The notes under the pieces: generated by a model
What the model was told of the DNA's origin: nothing
The model's database searches: none
Seen by the model: the letters and a program-made list of their open reading frames with translations, nothing else
Assembly (NCBI GenBank): GCA_963705325.1
Contig: OY970069.1
Span: 1,054,001 to 1,118,000, forward strand
Direction: 5' to 3'
From: DATARH01 sp963705325
GTDB lineage: Bacteria > Pseudomonadota > Alphaproteobacteria > ATCC43930 > CGMCC-115725
Length of the DNA stretch: 64,000 nucleotides
Translations under genes and position numbers: made by a program
Shown here: piece after piece, positions 17,525-28,208 of the stretch
Numbering within the stretch: the stretch's first letter is position 1
Layout: each line of letters starts with the position of its first letter

Positions 17525-18112
17525 TCAGAAACGCGCGAATTCGCGCTCGACCTTGGCGAGGAAACGCGCCGTGTCGGCGGCGCTCTTGGACTCGATGGCA
17601 TAGAGCGAGAGAAACCGAGTCTTCACATGCCGCGTGCACAGGCCGCGGATGCCGGTGTGGATCACCGCGCGCATGGGGTCGCGCAGCACCAGCTTGATCA
17701 GCCACCACGGCGCGCCGTAGGTGCAGACGACCCCGAGCTTCTTGAGCCGGCGCAGGCCCGGTTCGATGCGGCCGCCGGCATGGAGGTGAAACGCCACTCC
17801 GTTGACCCAGACGCGGTCGAAATAACCCTTGAGGATCGCCGGCATTCCGTACCACCACACCGGAAAGCACAAGACTACCGCGTCGGCCGCGCGCAGCCGC
17901 TCGACATGATGCTCGACCGCTGAAAAATCGGGGTTCGGCGTATTGTGGGCGCGGCGCTCAGCAGGCGTCATCACCGGGTCGAAGCTGGTGGCGTAAAGGT
18001 CGCAATCGTCGACCTGGTGGCCTGCCTCGGCCAAGGCGCCAATGACTGCATGGTGCAGCGCGGCGGCAAGGCTGTCGGCGAGGGGATGGGCAAAGAGGAC
18101 GAGGACGCGCAT
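17525..18112 (-). CDS. NAD(P)H:quinone oxidoreductase (flavodoxin-like fold)
   Basis: A 195-residue flavoprotein of the NQO1/KefF family. The N-terminal VLVLFAHPLADSLAAALHH is the FMN/FAD phosphate loop region, and FPVWWYGMPAILKGYFDRVW is the family signature around the isoalloxazine. GAPWWLIKL follows in the usual place. Known members carry out two-electron reduction of quinones. It is divergent from the alcohol dehydrogenase and convergent with the TAXI gene, so it is probably a single-gene unit. Confidence 0.87.
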   Translation of the reverse strand: MRVLVLFAHPLADSLAAALHHAVIGALAEAGHQVDDCDLYATSFDPVMTPAERRAHNTPNPDFSAVEHHVERLRAADAVVLCFPVWWYGMPAILKGYFDRVWVNGVAFHLHAGGRIEPGLRRLKKLGVVCTYGAPWWLIKLVLRDPMRAVIHTGIRGLCTRHVKTRFLSLYAIESKSAADTARFLAKVEREFARF

Positions 18113-18222
18113 CCGCAGGCCTGTTTCCTGATTCTCGGGCGAAAACTCATGCTAGCATCGGAGCCAACAACCAACAGACCAGTCGATCTCCCAATCGGCT
18201 GCTATCGGTGAAGGAGGAAGCC

Positions 18223-19272
18223 ATGCGCGGGGTCGTGTTCACCGGCGGTCGCGAGCTCGAACTGATGAATTTTCCGGACCCGACCCCGGGACCCGACGAG
18301 GTCGTCATCGAGATGAAGGCCTCGGGCATGTGCGGCAGCGATCTGCACCAGTACCGCCGGCCGAAATCGGGCGGCGAGACTGGCGGGCTCGCCGCGCCCT
18401 CGGCGCCGACCATCGCCGGCCACGAGCCGTGCGGCATCGTCGCCGCGGTTGGCACCGCAGTCAGCCCGGCGCTGGCGCATGTCGGCCAGCGGGTCATGGT
18501 GCATCATTACGAGGGCTGCCGGGTGTGCGGCCATTGCCGCTCGGGCTGGTCGCAGCTTTGCCAGGAGCAGCCGGTCAAAGTGTACGGCAACAACGCGCAT
18601 GGCGGCCACGCCGCTTACATGAAGGTGCCGGCTTTCACCGTCGTGCCGCTGCCCGACGAATTGTCGTTCACCACCGGCGCGGCGATCTCCTGCGGCACCG
18701 GCACCGCCTATGGCGCACTGCGCCGCATCCGGCTTTCCGGCAACGACACGATCGCGATCTTCGGCCAGGGGCCGGTCGGGCTTTCGGCGACGCAACTCGC
18801 GCACGCGATGGGCGCGCGGATCATCGCCCTCGACGTCAGCGAGGAACGGCTCAACCGCGCCAAGGATTTCGGCGCCGATGAGATCGTCAACCCGCGCTCC
18901 AACGACCCCATCGGCGCGATCAAGGACTTGACCCATGGCTACGGCGCCGAGTTCACGCTCGACACCTCGTCGCAGCCGGAGGGCCGCATCGCCGCGATCC
19001 GCGCCACCAAAGTATGGGGCACCACCTGCTTTGTCGGCGAGCGCAACCAGGTGACGATCGACGTCAGCCCCGACATGCTCCGCAAGCAACTGACGATCGT
19101 CGCGTCCTGGACCTTCTCGTCGATTGGCCAGGAGGAATGCGCCCGCTTCGTCGCTGACCGCGGGATCGACGTGGAGGCGCTGTTCACCCACCGCTGGCGG
19201 CTCGACCAGGCCGAGGAGGCCTACAAGCTGTTCGATACCCAGACCACCGGCAAGGGTGTGTTCCTGATGTGA
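18223..19272 (+). CDS. Zinc-dependent alcohol dehydrogenase (MDR family)
   Basis: A 349-residue medium-chain dehydrogenase. Catalytic zinc ligands are Cys37 (GMCGSD) and His67/Glu68 (GHE); the structural zinc site is Cys99, Cys102, Cys105 and Cys113. The nucleotide-binding GQGPVG loop follows in the second half, with LDVSEERL placing an acidic residue consistent with NAD use. ATG 18223 has GAAGGAGGAAGCC just before it and is preferred over the in-frame GTG at 18208. The cupin gene follows after 11 bases, so they are likely co-transcribed. The substrate is unknown. Confidence 0.9.
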   Translation: MRGVVFTGGRELELMNFPDPTPGPDEVVIEMKASGMCGSDLHQYRRPKSGGETGGLAAPSAPTIAGHEPCGIVAAVGTAVSPALAHVGQRVMVHHYEGCRVCGHCRSGWSQLCQEQPVKVYGNNAHGGHAAYMKVPAFTVVPLPDELSFTTGAAISCGTGTAYGALRRIRLSGNDTIAIFGQGPVGLSATQLAHAMGARIIALDVSEERLNRAKDFGADEIVNPRSNDPIGAIKDLTHGYGAEFTLDTSSQPEGRIAAIRATKVWGTTCFVGERNQVTIDVSPDMLRKQLTIVASWTFSSIGQEECARFVADRGIDVEALFTHRWRLDQAEEAYKLFDTQTTGKGVFLM

Positions 19273-19283
19273 GGGAGGGGGCG

Positions 19284-19721
19284 ATGAACGATGTGATGAC
19301 CAACACCAAGCCCGCCGCGCCGACCGCGACGACGCCTGGCATGAGGGGCCAGGACACGTTGACCGCGCTAGCCTCGCGCTATGTCGATGTCGAGGATTTG
19401 CCGTGGAAACCGACCCCGTGTCCCGGCATCGACATGAAGGTGCTGGTCGAGGACCCGGCGACCGGGCTTTTGACGGCGCTGTTCCGCTGGCAGCCCGGCG
19501 CCGAGTTGACGCTGCATGAGCACGTCGAGATCGAGCAGACCTTCGTCCTTGAAGGCAGCCTCGCGGACGAGGAGGGCGAGGTCACCGCCGGCAACTACGT
19601 GTGGCGGCCCAGGGGCAACCGCCACACCGCCCGCTCGCCCAACGGCGCGTTGGTGCTGTCGATGTTTCTCAAGCCCAACATCTTCCTCACCGAAGACAAG
19701 GAAGGCGTGCAGCTGCGGTAG
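19284..19721 (+). CDS. Cupin-domain protein (ChrR-like cupin)
   Basis: A 145-residue cupin. The metal-binding motif is in WQPGAELTLHEHVEIEQTFVLEG, with two histidines and a glutamate, and the second motif in YVWRPRGNRHTARSPNG. PWKPTPCPGIDMKVL near the start resembles ChrR-type and aromatic-dioxygenase cupins. The ATG at 19284 follows GAGGGAGGGGGCG. It is 11 bases after the dehydrogenase gene and separated from the CoA-transferase genes by a palindromic repeat. The function is not assigned. Confidence 0.75.
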   Translation: MNDVMTNTKPAAPTATTPGMRGQDTLTALASRYVDVEDLPWKPTPCPGIDMKVLVEDPATGLLTALFRWQPGAELTLHEHVEIEQTFVLEGSLADEEGEVTAGNYVWRPRGNRHTARSPNGALVLSMFLKPNIFLTEDKEGVQLR

Positions 19722-19727
19722 CTCCGG

Positions 19728-19811
19728 TCGTCGTCCCGGCGCGGGCCGGGACCCAGGAATCAACCGTTCCTGCGGCGGACGGCTGGATACCGGCCTTCGC
19801 CGGCATGACGA
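19728..19811. repeat. Palindromic repeat (CGTCCCGGC...GCCGGCATGACG family)
   Basis: Left arm CGTCCCGGCGCGGGCCGGGA, right arm CTGGATACCGGCC then TTCGCCGGCATGACG. It is the common alphaproteobacterial repeat whose ends read GTCATTCCCGC/GCGGGAATGAC in other copies; here it lies between the cupin and CoA-transferase genes. Confidence 0.65.
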
Positions 19812-19830
19812 AGTGAACCGAGAGGAACAG

Positions 19831-20604
19831 ATGCCCAAATCGAAAATCTACCCGAGCTTCGACGCAGCGGTCGCCGACATCCCAGACAACGTGACGATCG
19901 GCTTCGGCGGGTTCGCGGTGGTCGGTCAGCCGGTCAACCTCTACGGCGCGCTGGCGAAGCAGGGCGCCAAGGGCCTCACCTGTGTATCCAACGGCACGCG
20001 CGGCGGCGCGACCTTGCCCGAGGACGCTCCGACGATGGAGTGGCTGATCCAGAACGACCAGGTGAAGAAGGTGGTGTGCGCCTTCACCGCGCCGACCCGC
20101 GCCTCGCAGCGCCTGGTGTTCACCGAGTATTACGAGAGCGGCCGGATCGAGGCCGAGCTGGTGCCGCAGGGCACGCTGGCCGAGCGCATGCGCGCCGCCG
20201 GCGCCGGCATCCCGGCCTTCTACACGCCCGCCGCGGTCGGCACCGAGTTGGCCGAAGGGCGCGAGACCCGCTTTTTCAACGGCCGCGAATACCTCCTCGA
20301 AGAGGCGCTGCCGCTCGACTATGCCTTCATCCGCGCCTATCAGGCCGACAGTTTCGGCAACCTCCGCTTCCGCCGGGCACAGCGCAATTTCAACCCGATC
20401 ATGGCGATGGCCGCCAGGGTCACCATCGTCGAGGTCGAGGAGGACATCCTGCCGCCCGGCGCGATCGACCCGGACGACGTACACCTCTCCGGCATTTTCG
20501 TGCAGCGCCTCGTCAAGGTGCCGCCGCCGCCCGAGGGCTGGTGGCCGATGCGCCCGGCCGAGGTCGCCGCTCGAAATGCGGCGCTGCAGGGAGCCGCACG
20601 ATGA
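19831..20604 (+). CDS. 3-oxoacid CoA-transferase subunit A
   Basis: A 257-residue alpha subunit of a family I CoA-transferase. The N-terminal DAAVADIPDNVTIGFGGFAVVG matches the glycine-rich CoA-binding opening of ScoA/AtoD, and NGRGGATLPED-type residues, GTLAERMRAAGAGIPAFYTP and the late LPPGAIDPDDVHLSGIFV are family landmarks. ATG at 19831 follows GAGAGGAACAG. Its stop overlaps the start of subunit B as ATGA, so the two are translated together. The enzyme moves CoA between succinyl-CoA and 3-oxoacids or related acids in the cytoplasm. Confidence 0.92.
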   Translation: MPKSKIYPSFDAAVADIPDNVTIGFGGFAVVGQPVNLYGALAKQGAKGLTCVSNGTRGGATLPEDAPTMEWLIQNDQVKKVVCAFTAPTRASQRLVFTEYYESGRIEAELVPQGTLAERMRAAGAGIPAFYTPAAVGTELAEGRETRFFNGREYLLEEALPLDYAFIRAYQADSFGNLRFRRAQRNFNPIMAMAARVTIVEVEEDILPPGAIDPDDVHLSGIFVQRLVKVPPPPEGWWPMRPAEVAARNAALQGAAR

Positions 20605-21275
20605 GCGACACGAAAGGCCTCACCCGTCAGCAGATGTGCGACCGGTTGGCGATGGAGTTCGCGGATGGCTGGGTCGTCAATCTCGGCATCGGCATCCCTA
20701 CCTTGTGTTCGAACTATAATTTCGGCGACCGGCAGATCATCTTCCACTCCGAGAACGGGGTCGTCGGCTACGGCCCGCTCGCCGCGCCGGGCAAGGAGGA
20801 TCTGCACCTCGTCAACGCTGGCGGTCAGCACGTGACGATGAACCCCGGCTCGGCGATCGTGCATCACGCCGACGCGTTCGGGATGATCCGCGGCGGGCGC
20901 ATCGACGTGACCGTCCTCGGCGCCTATGAGGTCGCGGAGAACGGCGATTTCGCCAACTGGAAGATGGCCGGGCAGAAGGGCGGCGGCATCGGCGGCGCGA
21001 TGGACCTCGCCGCCTGCGCGAAACATGTCTTTGTCGCAATGGAGCAGACGACGCGCCGCGGCGCGCCGCGCCTGGTCGAGCGCTGCGCCATTCCCGTGAC
21101 GGCCAAGGGCGTCGTCGATCTGGTGATCACCAATTACGGCCTGTTCGAGATCACCAAAGAGGGCATGGCGCTGAAGGAGATCGCGCCCGGCGTCGCGGTC
21201 GACGAGGTCAAGGCGACGGTCGGCTGTAACCTCATCGTGCCAAGCGAGGTTCCGCCGGTGAGGATGCGAGGGTAA
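20601..21275 (+). CDS. 3-oxoacid CoA-transferase subunit B
   Basis: A 224-residue beta subunit. The catalytic glutamate is Glu51 in HSENGVVGYG. Upstream lies VVNLGIGIPTL, downstream VNAGGQHVTMNPGS and the conserved GGRIDVTVLGAYEV and KGGGIGGAMDL. The size is normal for AtoA/ScoB. It overlaps subunit A by four bases and is followed 27 bases later by a cupin gene. With the upstream dehydrogenase, this suggests activation of a keto acid formed by alcohol oxidation, which is only an inference. Confidence 0.93.
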   Translation: MSDTKGLTRQQMCDRLAMEFADGWVVNLGIGIPTLCSNYNFGDRQIIFHSENGVVGYGPLAAPGKEDLHLVNAGGQHVTMNPGSAIVHHADAFGMIRGGRIDVTVLGAYEVAENGDFANWKMAGQKGGGIGGAMDLAACAKHVFVAMEQTTRRGAPRLVERCAIPVTAKGVVDLVITNYGLFEITKEGMALKEIAPGVAVDEVKATVGCNLIVPSEVPPVRMRG

Positions 21276-21302
21276 CCGGTCGGCGTTGTCGTGGGGGTGA
21301 GG

Positions 21303-21725
21303 ATGAAGCAGGGCGTCGTGCGCGTCGGCGAACGCAAGACCGGAGTGGCGGCGCCGCAAAACTTTACCGGCATCGTCTGGACCGACGTCGTCATGGTCGG
21401 CGAGAAGCCGTCGCGAATGCGGGCGACAATGTACAATTTCAACCCCGGCGGCCGTACGAACTGGCACAGCCACCCGGTCGGGCAGACGCTCTACTGCACC
21501 GCTGGGATCGGCCGCATCTGCTTCAAGGGCTCGCCGCCGCAAATCCTTGAACCAGGCGACACGGTGACGATCCCGCCCGACACCTGGCACTGGCACGGCG
21601 CCGCGCCCGGGCAGTTCTTCGCCCATCTGGCGATGATGGAGGTCGACGACGAGGGCCGCGGCACCGCCTGGTTCGAGCCGGTCAGCGAAGACGACTATAA
21701 CGCCCCGGCGGCTGTTCCCGGCTAA
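21303..21725 (+). CDS. Cupin-domain protein (resembles cupin hydroxynitrile lyase group)
   Basis: A 140-residue single cupin with NPGGRTNWHSHPVGQTLYCT, LEPGDTVTIPPDTWHWHGAAP and a C-terminal WFEPVSEDDY, a pattern found in small Mn-binding cupins including bacterial cupin-type hydroxynitrile lyases and in carboxymuconolactone-linked cupins. Histidines of both motifs are present. ATG 21303 is preferred because GGGGGTGAGG precedes it; a GTG at 21291 is possible. Its stop overlaps by three bases the stop of the convergent M3 peptidase gene. Confidence 0.75.
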   Translation: MKQGVVRVGERKTGVAAPQNFTGIVWTDVVMVGEKPSRMRATMYNFNPGGRTNWHSHPVGQTLYCTAGIGRICFKGSPPQILEPGDTVTIPPDTWHWHGAAPGQFFAHLAMMEVDDEGRGTAWFEPVSEDDYNAPAAVPG

Positions 21726-23760
21726 GCGGCGTCCAGCCCCCGCTGCTCGAGCAGCGGCTCGATCGCCGGCTCGCGGCCACGGAACGCACGGTAGAGCTCC
21801 ATCGGGTCGCGCGTGTCGCCGGCGCTGTAGATCGCCTTGAGCCGCGCCGCCGTCGCCGGATCGAACACGTCGCCGACCTCGGTGAAGGCGGCAAACCCGT
21901 CGGCGTCGAGCACCTCCGCCCACAGATAGGCGTAGTAGCCGGCGGCATAACCCGCGCCGTCGAACAAATGCTGGAAATGCGTCGGCCGGTGGCGCAGCCC
22001 GATCTCCTTGCGGCATGCCGACGCGGGCGAGGAAGTCGCGCTCGAACGCGGCGATATCGACCGGCGCATCGGATTTGCGGGCGTGCAGTTCGAGGTCGAT
22101 CATCGCGCAGGCGGCGTATTCGACCGTGGCGAAACCCTGGTTGAAGTTGCGCGCCGCCAGCAGCTTTTCAATCAGCGCCTCGGGGATCGGCTCGCCGGTC
22201 TGGTAATGGCGGGCATATTTGCGCAGCGTCTCCGGCAGCCTGCGCCCAGTGCTCGAAAATCTGCGAGGGAAACTCGACGAAATCGCGCCGCACCGCGGTG
22301 CCCGATTGCGACTTGTAGCGCACCTGCGAGAGCAGCCCGTGCAACCCGTGGCCGAATTCGTGAAACAGCGTCTTGGCGTCGTCGAAGGAGAGGAGTGTCG
22401 GATCGCCCTTGGAAAAATTGTTGTTGTTGACGACGATCGGCAGCACCGGCCCGTCGAGGTTTTCCTGGTCGCGATAGCTCGACATCCACGCGCCCGAGCG
22501 CTTGCCGGTCCGGGCGAAATTGTCGTGTAGGAAAAGTCCGACCGTCTTGCCGCCCTCGCCGCGCACCTCGTAGGCGCTCACGTCGGGGTGGTAGACCGGC
22601 AGATCGGCGCGCGGCGCGAAGCTGACGCCGAACAGTCTGCCGGCGGCGTCGAACATCGCCGCGACCATGTTGTCGAGCACGAAATACGGCTTCACCGCGG
22701 CTTCGTCGAAGTCGTATTTCCGCGCCCGGACCTTCTCGGCGTAGTAGCGCCAGTCCCACGGCGCGATCGGCTCGTTGAGCCCGTCGGCGTGGGCAGCCGC
22801 CGCAAGTTCGGCCCGTTCGGCGGCGGCCTTGTGCTTCGCCGGGCTCCAGACCTGCTCCAGGAGATGCTCGGCCGCCTCGGGCGTCTTCGCCATCGTGTCG
22901 TCGAGCCGGTAGGCGGCGTAGGTCTCGTAGCCGAGCAGCCGCGCCTGCGCCTGGCGCAACTGCGAGCAGCTCGGCGATCAGCGGCGCGTTGTCGTGTCCG
23001 CCGTGATGCTCGCCGCGGGCGGTCCAGGCCCGGTAGGCGGTCTCGCGCAAATCGCGCCGCGCCGAGAACGTCAGGAACGGCTCGACCGACGAGCGCGACA
23101 GGGTGATGACGTATTTGCCGTCGAGCCCCCGCTCGCGCGCCGCTTCCGCTGCAGCGTCGTGGGCGAACTTGGGCAGGCCCTCGAGATCGGCCTCGTCGAG
23201 CACCAGCCGCCACTCGTCCTCGTCGTGCTGCACGTTCTGGCCGAAATGCGTGTGCAGCGTCGCCATGCGCGTGGTGATCTCGGCCATTCGCGTTTTCTCG
23301 GCGGGGCCGAGCAGCGCCCCCGCCCGGACAAGCTGCAGATGGTGCCGCTCCAATAGCCGCTGCTGGTCAGGCGCGAGGTCGAGCGCGTCGCGCTGCCGGT
23401 AGACTGCGTCGATCCGCGCAAACAGCACCGGGTCGAGCGCGATCGTGCTGCGATGCGCCGCCAGCTTGGGGGCATAGTCGCGGGCGATCGCATCGAGCTC
23501 GGGGTTCGTCGCGCTCGAGCGAAGGTTCGAGAACACGTCCCCGGTGCGTTCCAGCCCGCGGCCGCTGCGCTCCAGCGCCTCGATCGTGTTGGCGAAGGTC
23601 GGCCGCCGCGGCGGTCGCCGGTGATCGCGGCGATCTCGGCCAGCTCCTCGGCCATGAACCGGTCGAAGGCGGGCGGGAAATGCTCGGGCTTGATACGGTC
23701 GAAGGGCGGCAGTCCGAACGGGGTCGCCCACTCCTCGAAAAACGGGTTCTGTTCGCTCAC
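21722..23760 (-). pseudogene. M3-family metallopeptidase (oligopeptidase A/Dcp type), frameshifted
   Basis: Zinc oligopeptidase of family M3A. The start is GTG at 23760, overlapping the DUF1501 stop. The product opens SEQNPFFEEWATPFGLPPFD; homology changes frame near 23605, again near 22970, runs through the zinc motif HEFGH (in TLFHEFGHGLHGLL, about 22350), changes near 22240 and once more near 22010 before ending EPLLEQRGLDAA. About four indels would restore a normal 675-residue enzyme. Every segment is well conserved, so sequencing indels are plausible. Family role: cleavage of short peptides in the cytoplasm. Confidence 0.8.
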
Positions 23761-24995
23761 CCCGCCAGGATATCAGTGAAATCGCCGCGCGCCGAGGGCA
23801 TGTCCGGGAAAATCTTGGCCAGCGCCTTGTCGTCGAGCCGGAGATGCTTCTCGACGATCGTCGCGAGCGGATGCCGGAAATCGGTGGTAATCGCCAGATC
23901 GCGCTGCTGATAGAGCTGCGCCGCGGCGAGGCCCGGCCATTGGCCATAAACCTTGCCGCCCTTCACCGGCCCGCCCATCACCCAGATGACGTTGCCGTGG
24001 CCGTGGTCGGTGCCGCCATTGCCGTTCTCGTGCACGGTGCGGCCGAACTCGGAGATCACGGCGAGCACGGTGTCGCTCCAATCCTGACCGAGGCTTTGCT
24101 GCAAGGCCACGAGCCCCTCGGCCAGCGCCTTCAGGCGTCCGGCGAGCTGGCCCTTGTCATTGCCCTGGCGAGCGTGCGTGTCCCAGCCGCCGAGGCTGAC
24201 AAAGGCCAGCCGAACGTGCTTGTCCTGGCTCACCAGCCGTGCGAGCCGTGCGGCGATCCCTGGGAAACCCTCGGCCGGCGGCGCGCCGTTATCGGCCATC
24301 CGTTGCTCCTCGCTCGACATGTCGGCGACGAGCTGGGTGCGTGCGGCGCGGCCCTGGCGATAGGCCTCGCTCTGCTTGTCGTTGCCGTCGTAGAGCTTGT
24401 CGAAGGCGCTGGCGATCTCGGGCCGGTCGATCACCATCGGCGCCGCCGCCTTGGGTCCGAGCGGCAGGTTGGCGACCGCCACCGGCCCCTTGAATATGTA
24501 CGGCAGGGTCGGGCCTACCGAGACGGCCTCGGTCGGGCTCCGCGGTCCGGGCAGCGCCGCCAGCAGCCGGTTCATCCATCCATCCGGCGTCGTGCTCCGC
24601 CCCGGGGTGCCGTTTTCCATGAACAACTGCGCGTCGAAATGCGATCGGCTCGGGTCAGGCGAGCCGGCGGCGTGGATAAAGGCGAGCTTCTCGTCGTTCC
24701 ACATCGCCATCAGCGGCTGCAGCGCCGGATGCAGGCCGAAATGCCCGTCGAGATCGAGCGCGCCGTTATCGGTGCCCGGCCTTTGGATGGCGATGGTCGA
24801 GCGCGCTTCGTAATAGGCGGCCTCGGCATACGGCACGACGACGTTCAGCCCGTCGACCGCGCCGCGCAGCATGACGACGATCAGCCGCGCAGGCGGACCG
24901 TCGGCGCGCGCCGCCCAGATCGGCCCGAGCACCGGCGAGGCAATGGCTCCCAACGCCGCACCACCCGCCAGTCTGACAAAATCGCGCCTCAACAT
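23757..24995 (-). CDS. DUF1501-domain protein with twin-arginine signal
   Basis: A 412-residue protein. The N-terminus MLRRDFVRLAGGAALG is a twin-arginine export signal (Arg3-Arg4). The DUF1501 body, related to alkaline phosphatase/sulfatase folds, shows VVMLRGAVDGLNVVVPY, GHFGLHPALQPL, SLGGWDTHARQ, ISEFGRTVHENGNGGTDHGHG with many histidines and acidic residues that could bind metal, and VIWVMGGPVKGGKVYGQWPG. It starts 8 bases after the DUF1800 stop. DUF1501 and DUF1800 genes are typically paired across bacteria; their function is unestablished. The M3 peptidase start overlaps its stop. Confidence 0.88.
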   Translation of the reverse strand: MLRRDFVRLAGGAALGAIASPVLGPIWAARADGPPARLIVVMLRGAVDGLNVVVPYAEAAYYEARSTIAIQRPGTDNGALDLDGHFGLHPALQPLMAMWNDEKLAFIHAAGSPDPSRSHFDAQLFMENGTPGRSTTPDGWMNRLLAALPGPRSPTEAVSVGPTLPYIFKGPVAVANLPLGPKAAAPMVIDRPEIASAFDKLYDGNDKQSEAYRQGRAARTQLVADMSSEEQRMADNGAPPAEGFPGIAARLARLVSQDKHVRLAFVSLGGWDTHARQGNDKGQLAGRLKALAEGLVALQQSLGQDWSDTVLAVISEFGRTVHENGNGGTDHGHGNVIWVMGGPVKGGKVYGQWPGLAAAQLYQQRDLAITTDFRHPLATIVEKHLRLDDKALAKIFPDMPSARGDFTDILAG

Positions 24996-25003
24996 GGTCG
25001 CAC

Positions 25004-26524
25004 CTATCTGCGCATGAAATCGGGGCTGCCCAGAATGAGCGCCGCCTTCATCGCCGCCGGCGATTGGGCGATCGCGGCGCGCGTATGGTCGGTGAGGATC
25101 GGGTCGAGCAGCGTTTGCAGGGCCTTGGCGCTGACCGTGATCGGCCGCGCATCGGGCGCGGCCGAGGCGGCGACGATGCGCGCCTCTTGTTCGTCCGGCG
25201 GAACGTAATTGAGCAAGGCGCCGCCGCCGACCAGCACGGCGAAATTGGTGCGGGTCGTCATCGCGTCGGGGCTGAGCCACGCGTCCTGCGTGTTCTTGTA
25301 CCCGTCGGGGGTCGGGCAGAGATAAAGCGGCATGCCGAGCTGCGCCATGGTTCCGAGGAACGGCGTGGGGCTCTTGATCTTGCTACCGGTAGCGCGCACG
25401 GCCGACAGGACATATTGGTACGGCGTCTTGTATTTCTGCCCGGCGCTGTCGCGGAATTCGGTGCTGGTGAGCAGCGCCTTCATCACCGCCTTGATGTCGC
25501 CACCCGTCGCCAGGAATTCCGCAGCGAGCCGGTCGACCAGCGCGGCGGCCGGCTTGTCGGCGACGAAATACTGCGCCAGCTCAAAGGCGATGTGATGCGC
25601 CGTCGCCGGGCTCTTCGCCAGGATGTCGATCGCCGCGATCCCTTGCTCTTCTCCACCCGGTGCGATCGTGTGACCGAGAAAGACCTTCGGGGACGGATCG
25701 TGGCGCGAGGCGATAAAGGCGAAGGCCGATCCCGAACCGGTGGTCAGCGCGTCATAGTTGAACCCCCATCCGGTCAGGATCATCGCTAGCGTATCAACGT
25801 CCTTTTGGGTGTAGCCGCCGTCGACGCCGAGCGTATGCAGCTCCATCAACTCGCGCGCGTAATTCTCGTTGATGTCGCTGAATAGCCGGGCGGCGCTGGG
25901 GCTGCCGGGCGCGGTGCTGTCCTGGTTGTCGAGGTAATAGAGCATCGCCGGATGCTGCGCCGTTGCCAGCAGCAGATCGCGGAACTTGCCGAGGACGTGC
26001 GGCCGGATCGCCTCATTCTCGAAATTGCCCACCCACAGCATGTCGAAGCCGTTATAGGCGTTGACATTGAAGTGGTTGAACCAGAAGTCGACCATCGCCT
26101 CCTGAAGCTGGCGCGGGCTGTAGAGCGCGCGATAAACCCGCGCCGCGCGGGCCTGTTCGAGGATCGACTCGGCGCGCTTGATGCGCGCATCGATCATCTC
26201 CTGCGTCGGCTTCGCGCTCGCCATGGTCTCGCTCGGCTGCGGCCCGTATTTGGCGAAAAGTTGCGCCGCGCTGAGCTCTTGCGTGTCGAGCGCGGCCAGC
26301 CGGTCGGTCAGCGCCGTTGGCTCAGGCAGCGACGCCGGGTCGAGCTGTTCGTCGACATAGCGGTCGATGCCAATCGCCTTGACGTGTGCCACCGCCTCCG
26401 CCGTAGGGCCCAGCGTGATCCGGTTGAGGACGTGGATGATCTGACGGTCGAGCGCGGGATCGGCCCGCGCCGGCACCGCAGCGAAGAAGCATATCCAAAA
26501 GATGATGAAAACACGGTGAAGCAT
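25004..26524 (-). CDS. DUF1800-domain exported protein, copy 1
   Basis: A 506-residue protein with a Sec signal peptide (MLHRVFIIFWICFFAAVPARA). DUF1800 landmarks are IIHVLNRITLGPT near the start, MVDFWFNHFNVNAYNG, NENYARELMELHTLGVDGGY, VFLGHTIAPGGEEQG and FRDSAGQKYKTPYQYVLSAVRA, ending ALILGSPDFMRR. It lies 2 bases after a second DUF1800 gene and 8 bases before the DUF1501 gene, one tight operon. The two DUF1800 proteins share most of these motifs and arose by duplication. Confidence 0.88.
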   Translation of the reverse strand: MLHRVFIIFWICFFAAVPARADPALDRQIIHVLNRITLGPTAEAVAHVKAIGIDRYVDEQLDPASLPEPTALTDRLAALDTQELSAAQLFAKYGPQPSETMASAKPTQEMIDARIKRAESILEQARAARVYRALYSPRQLQEAMVDFWFNHFNVNAYNGFDMLWVGNFENEAIRPHVLGKFRDLLLATAQHPAMLYYLDNQDSTAPGSPSAARLFSDINENYARELMELHTLGVDGGYTQKDVDTLAMILTGWGFNYDALTTGSGSAFAFIASRHDPSPKVFLGHTIAPGGEEQGIAAIDILAKSPATAHHIAFELAQYFVADKPAAALVDRLAAEFLATGGDIKAVMKALLTSTEFRDSAGQKYKTPYQYVLSAVRATGSKIKSPTPFLGTMAQLGMPLYLCPTPDGYKNTQDAWLSPDAMTTRTNFAVLVGGGALLNYVPPDEQEARIVAASAAPDARPITVSAKALQTLLDPILTDHTRAAIAQSPAAMKAALILGSPDFMRR

Positions 26525-26526
26525 AT

Positions 26527-28128
<1,602 letters not shown>

Positions 28129-28208
28129 GCGCCGCCATATGGCAGTTCGGTGCAGGTTTTACAGCCGCATTCTACTCCGCCATCCCCGGTTTCAGCGTTA
28201 ACCCGCGC

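Noticed and set aside
20340..22103. A 587-codon minus-strand frame over the CoA-transferase genes
   Set aside because: Only its first part (MIDLELHARKSDAP) is real, being one frame of the broken M3 peptidase; the rest is antisense to well-identified genes.
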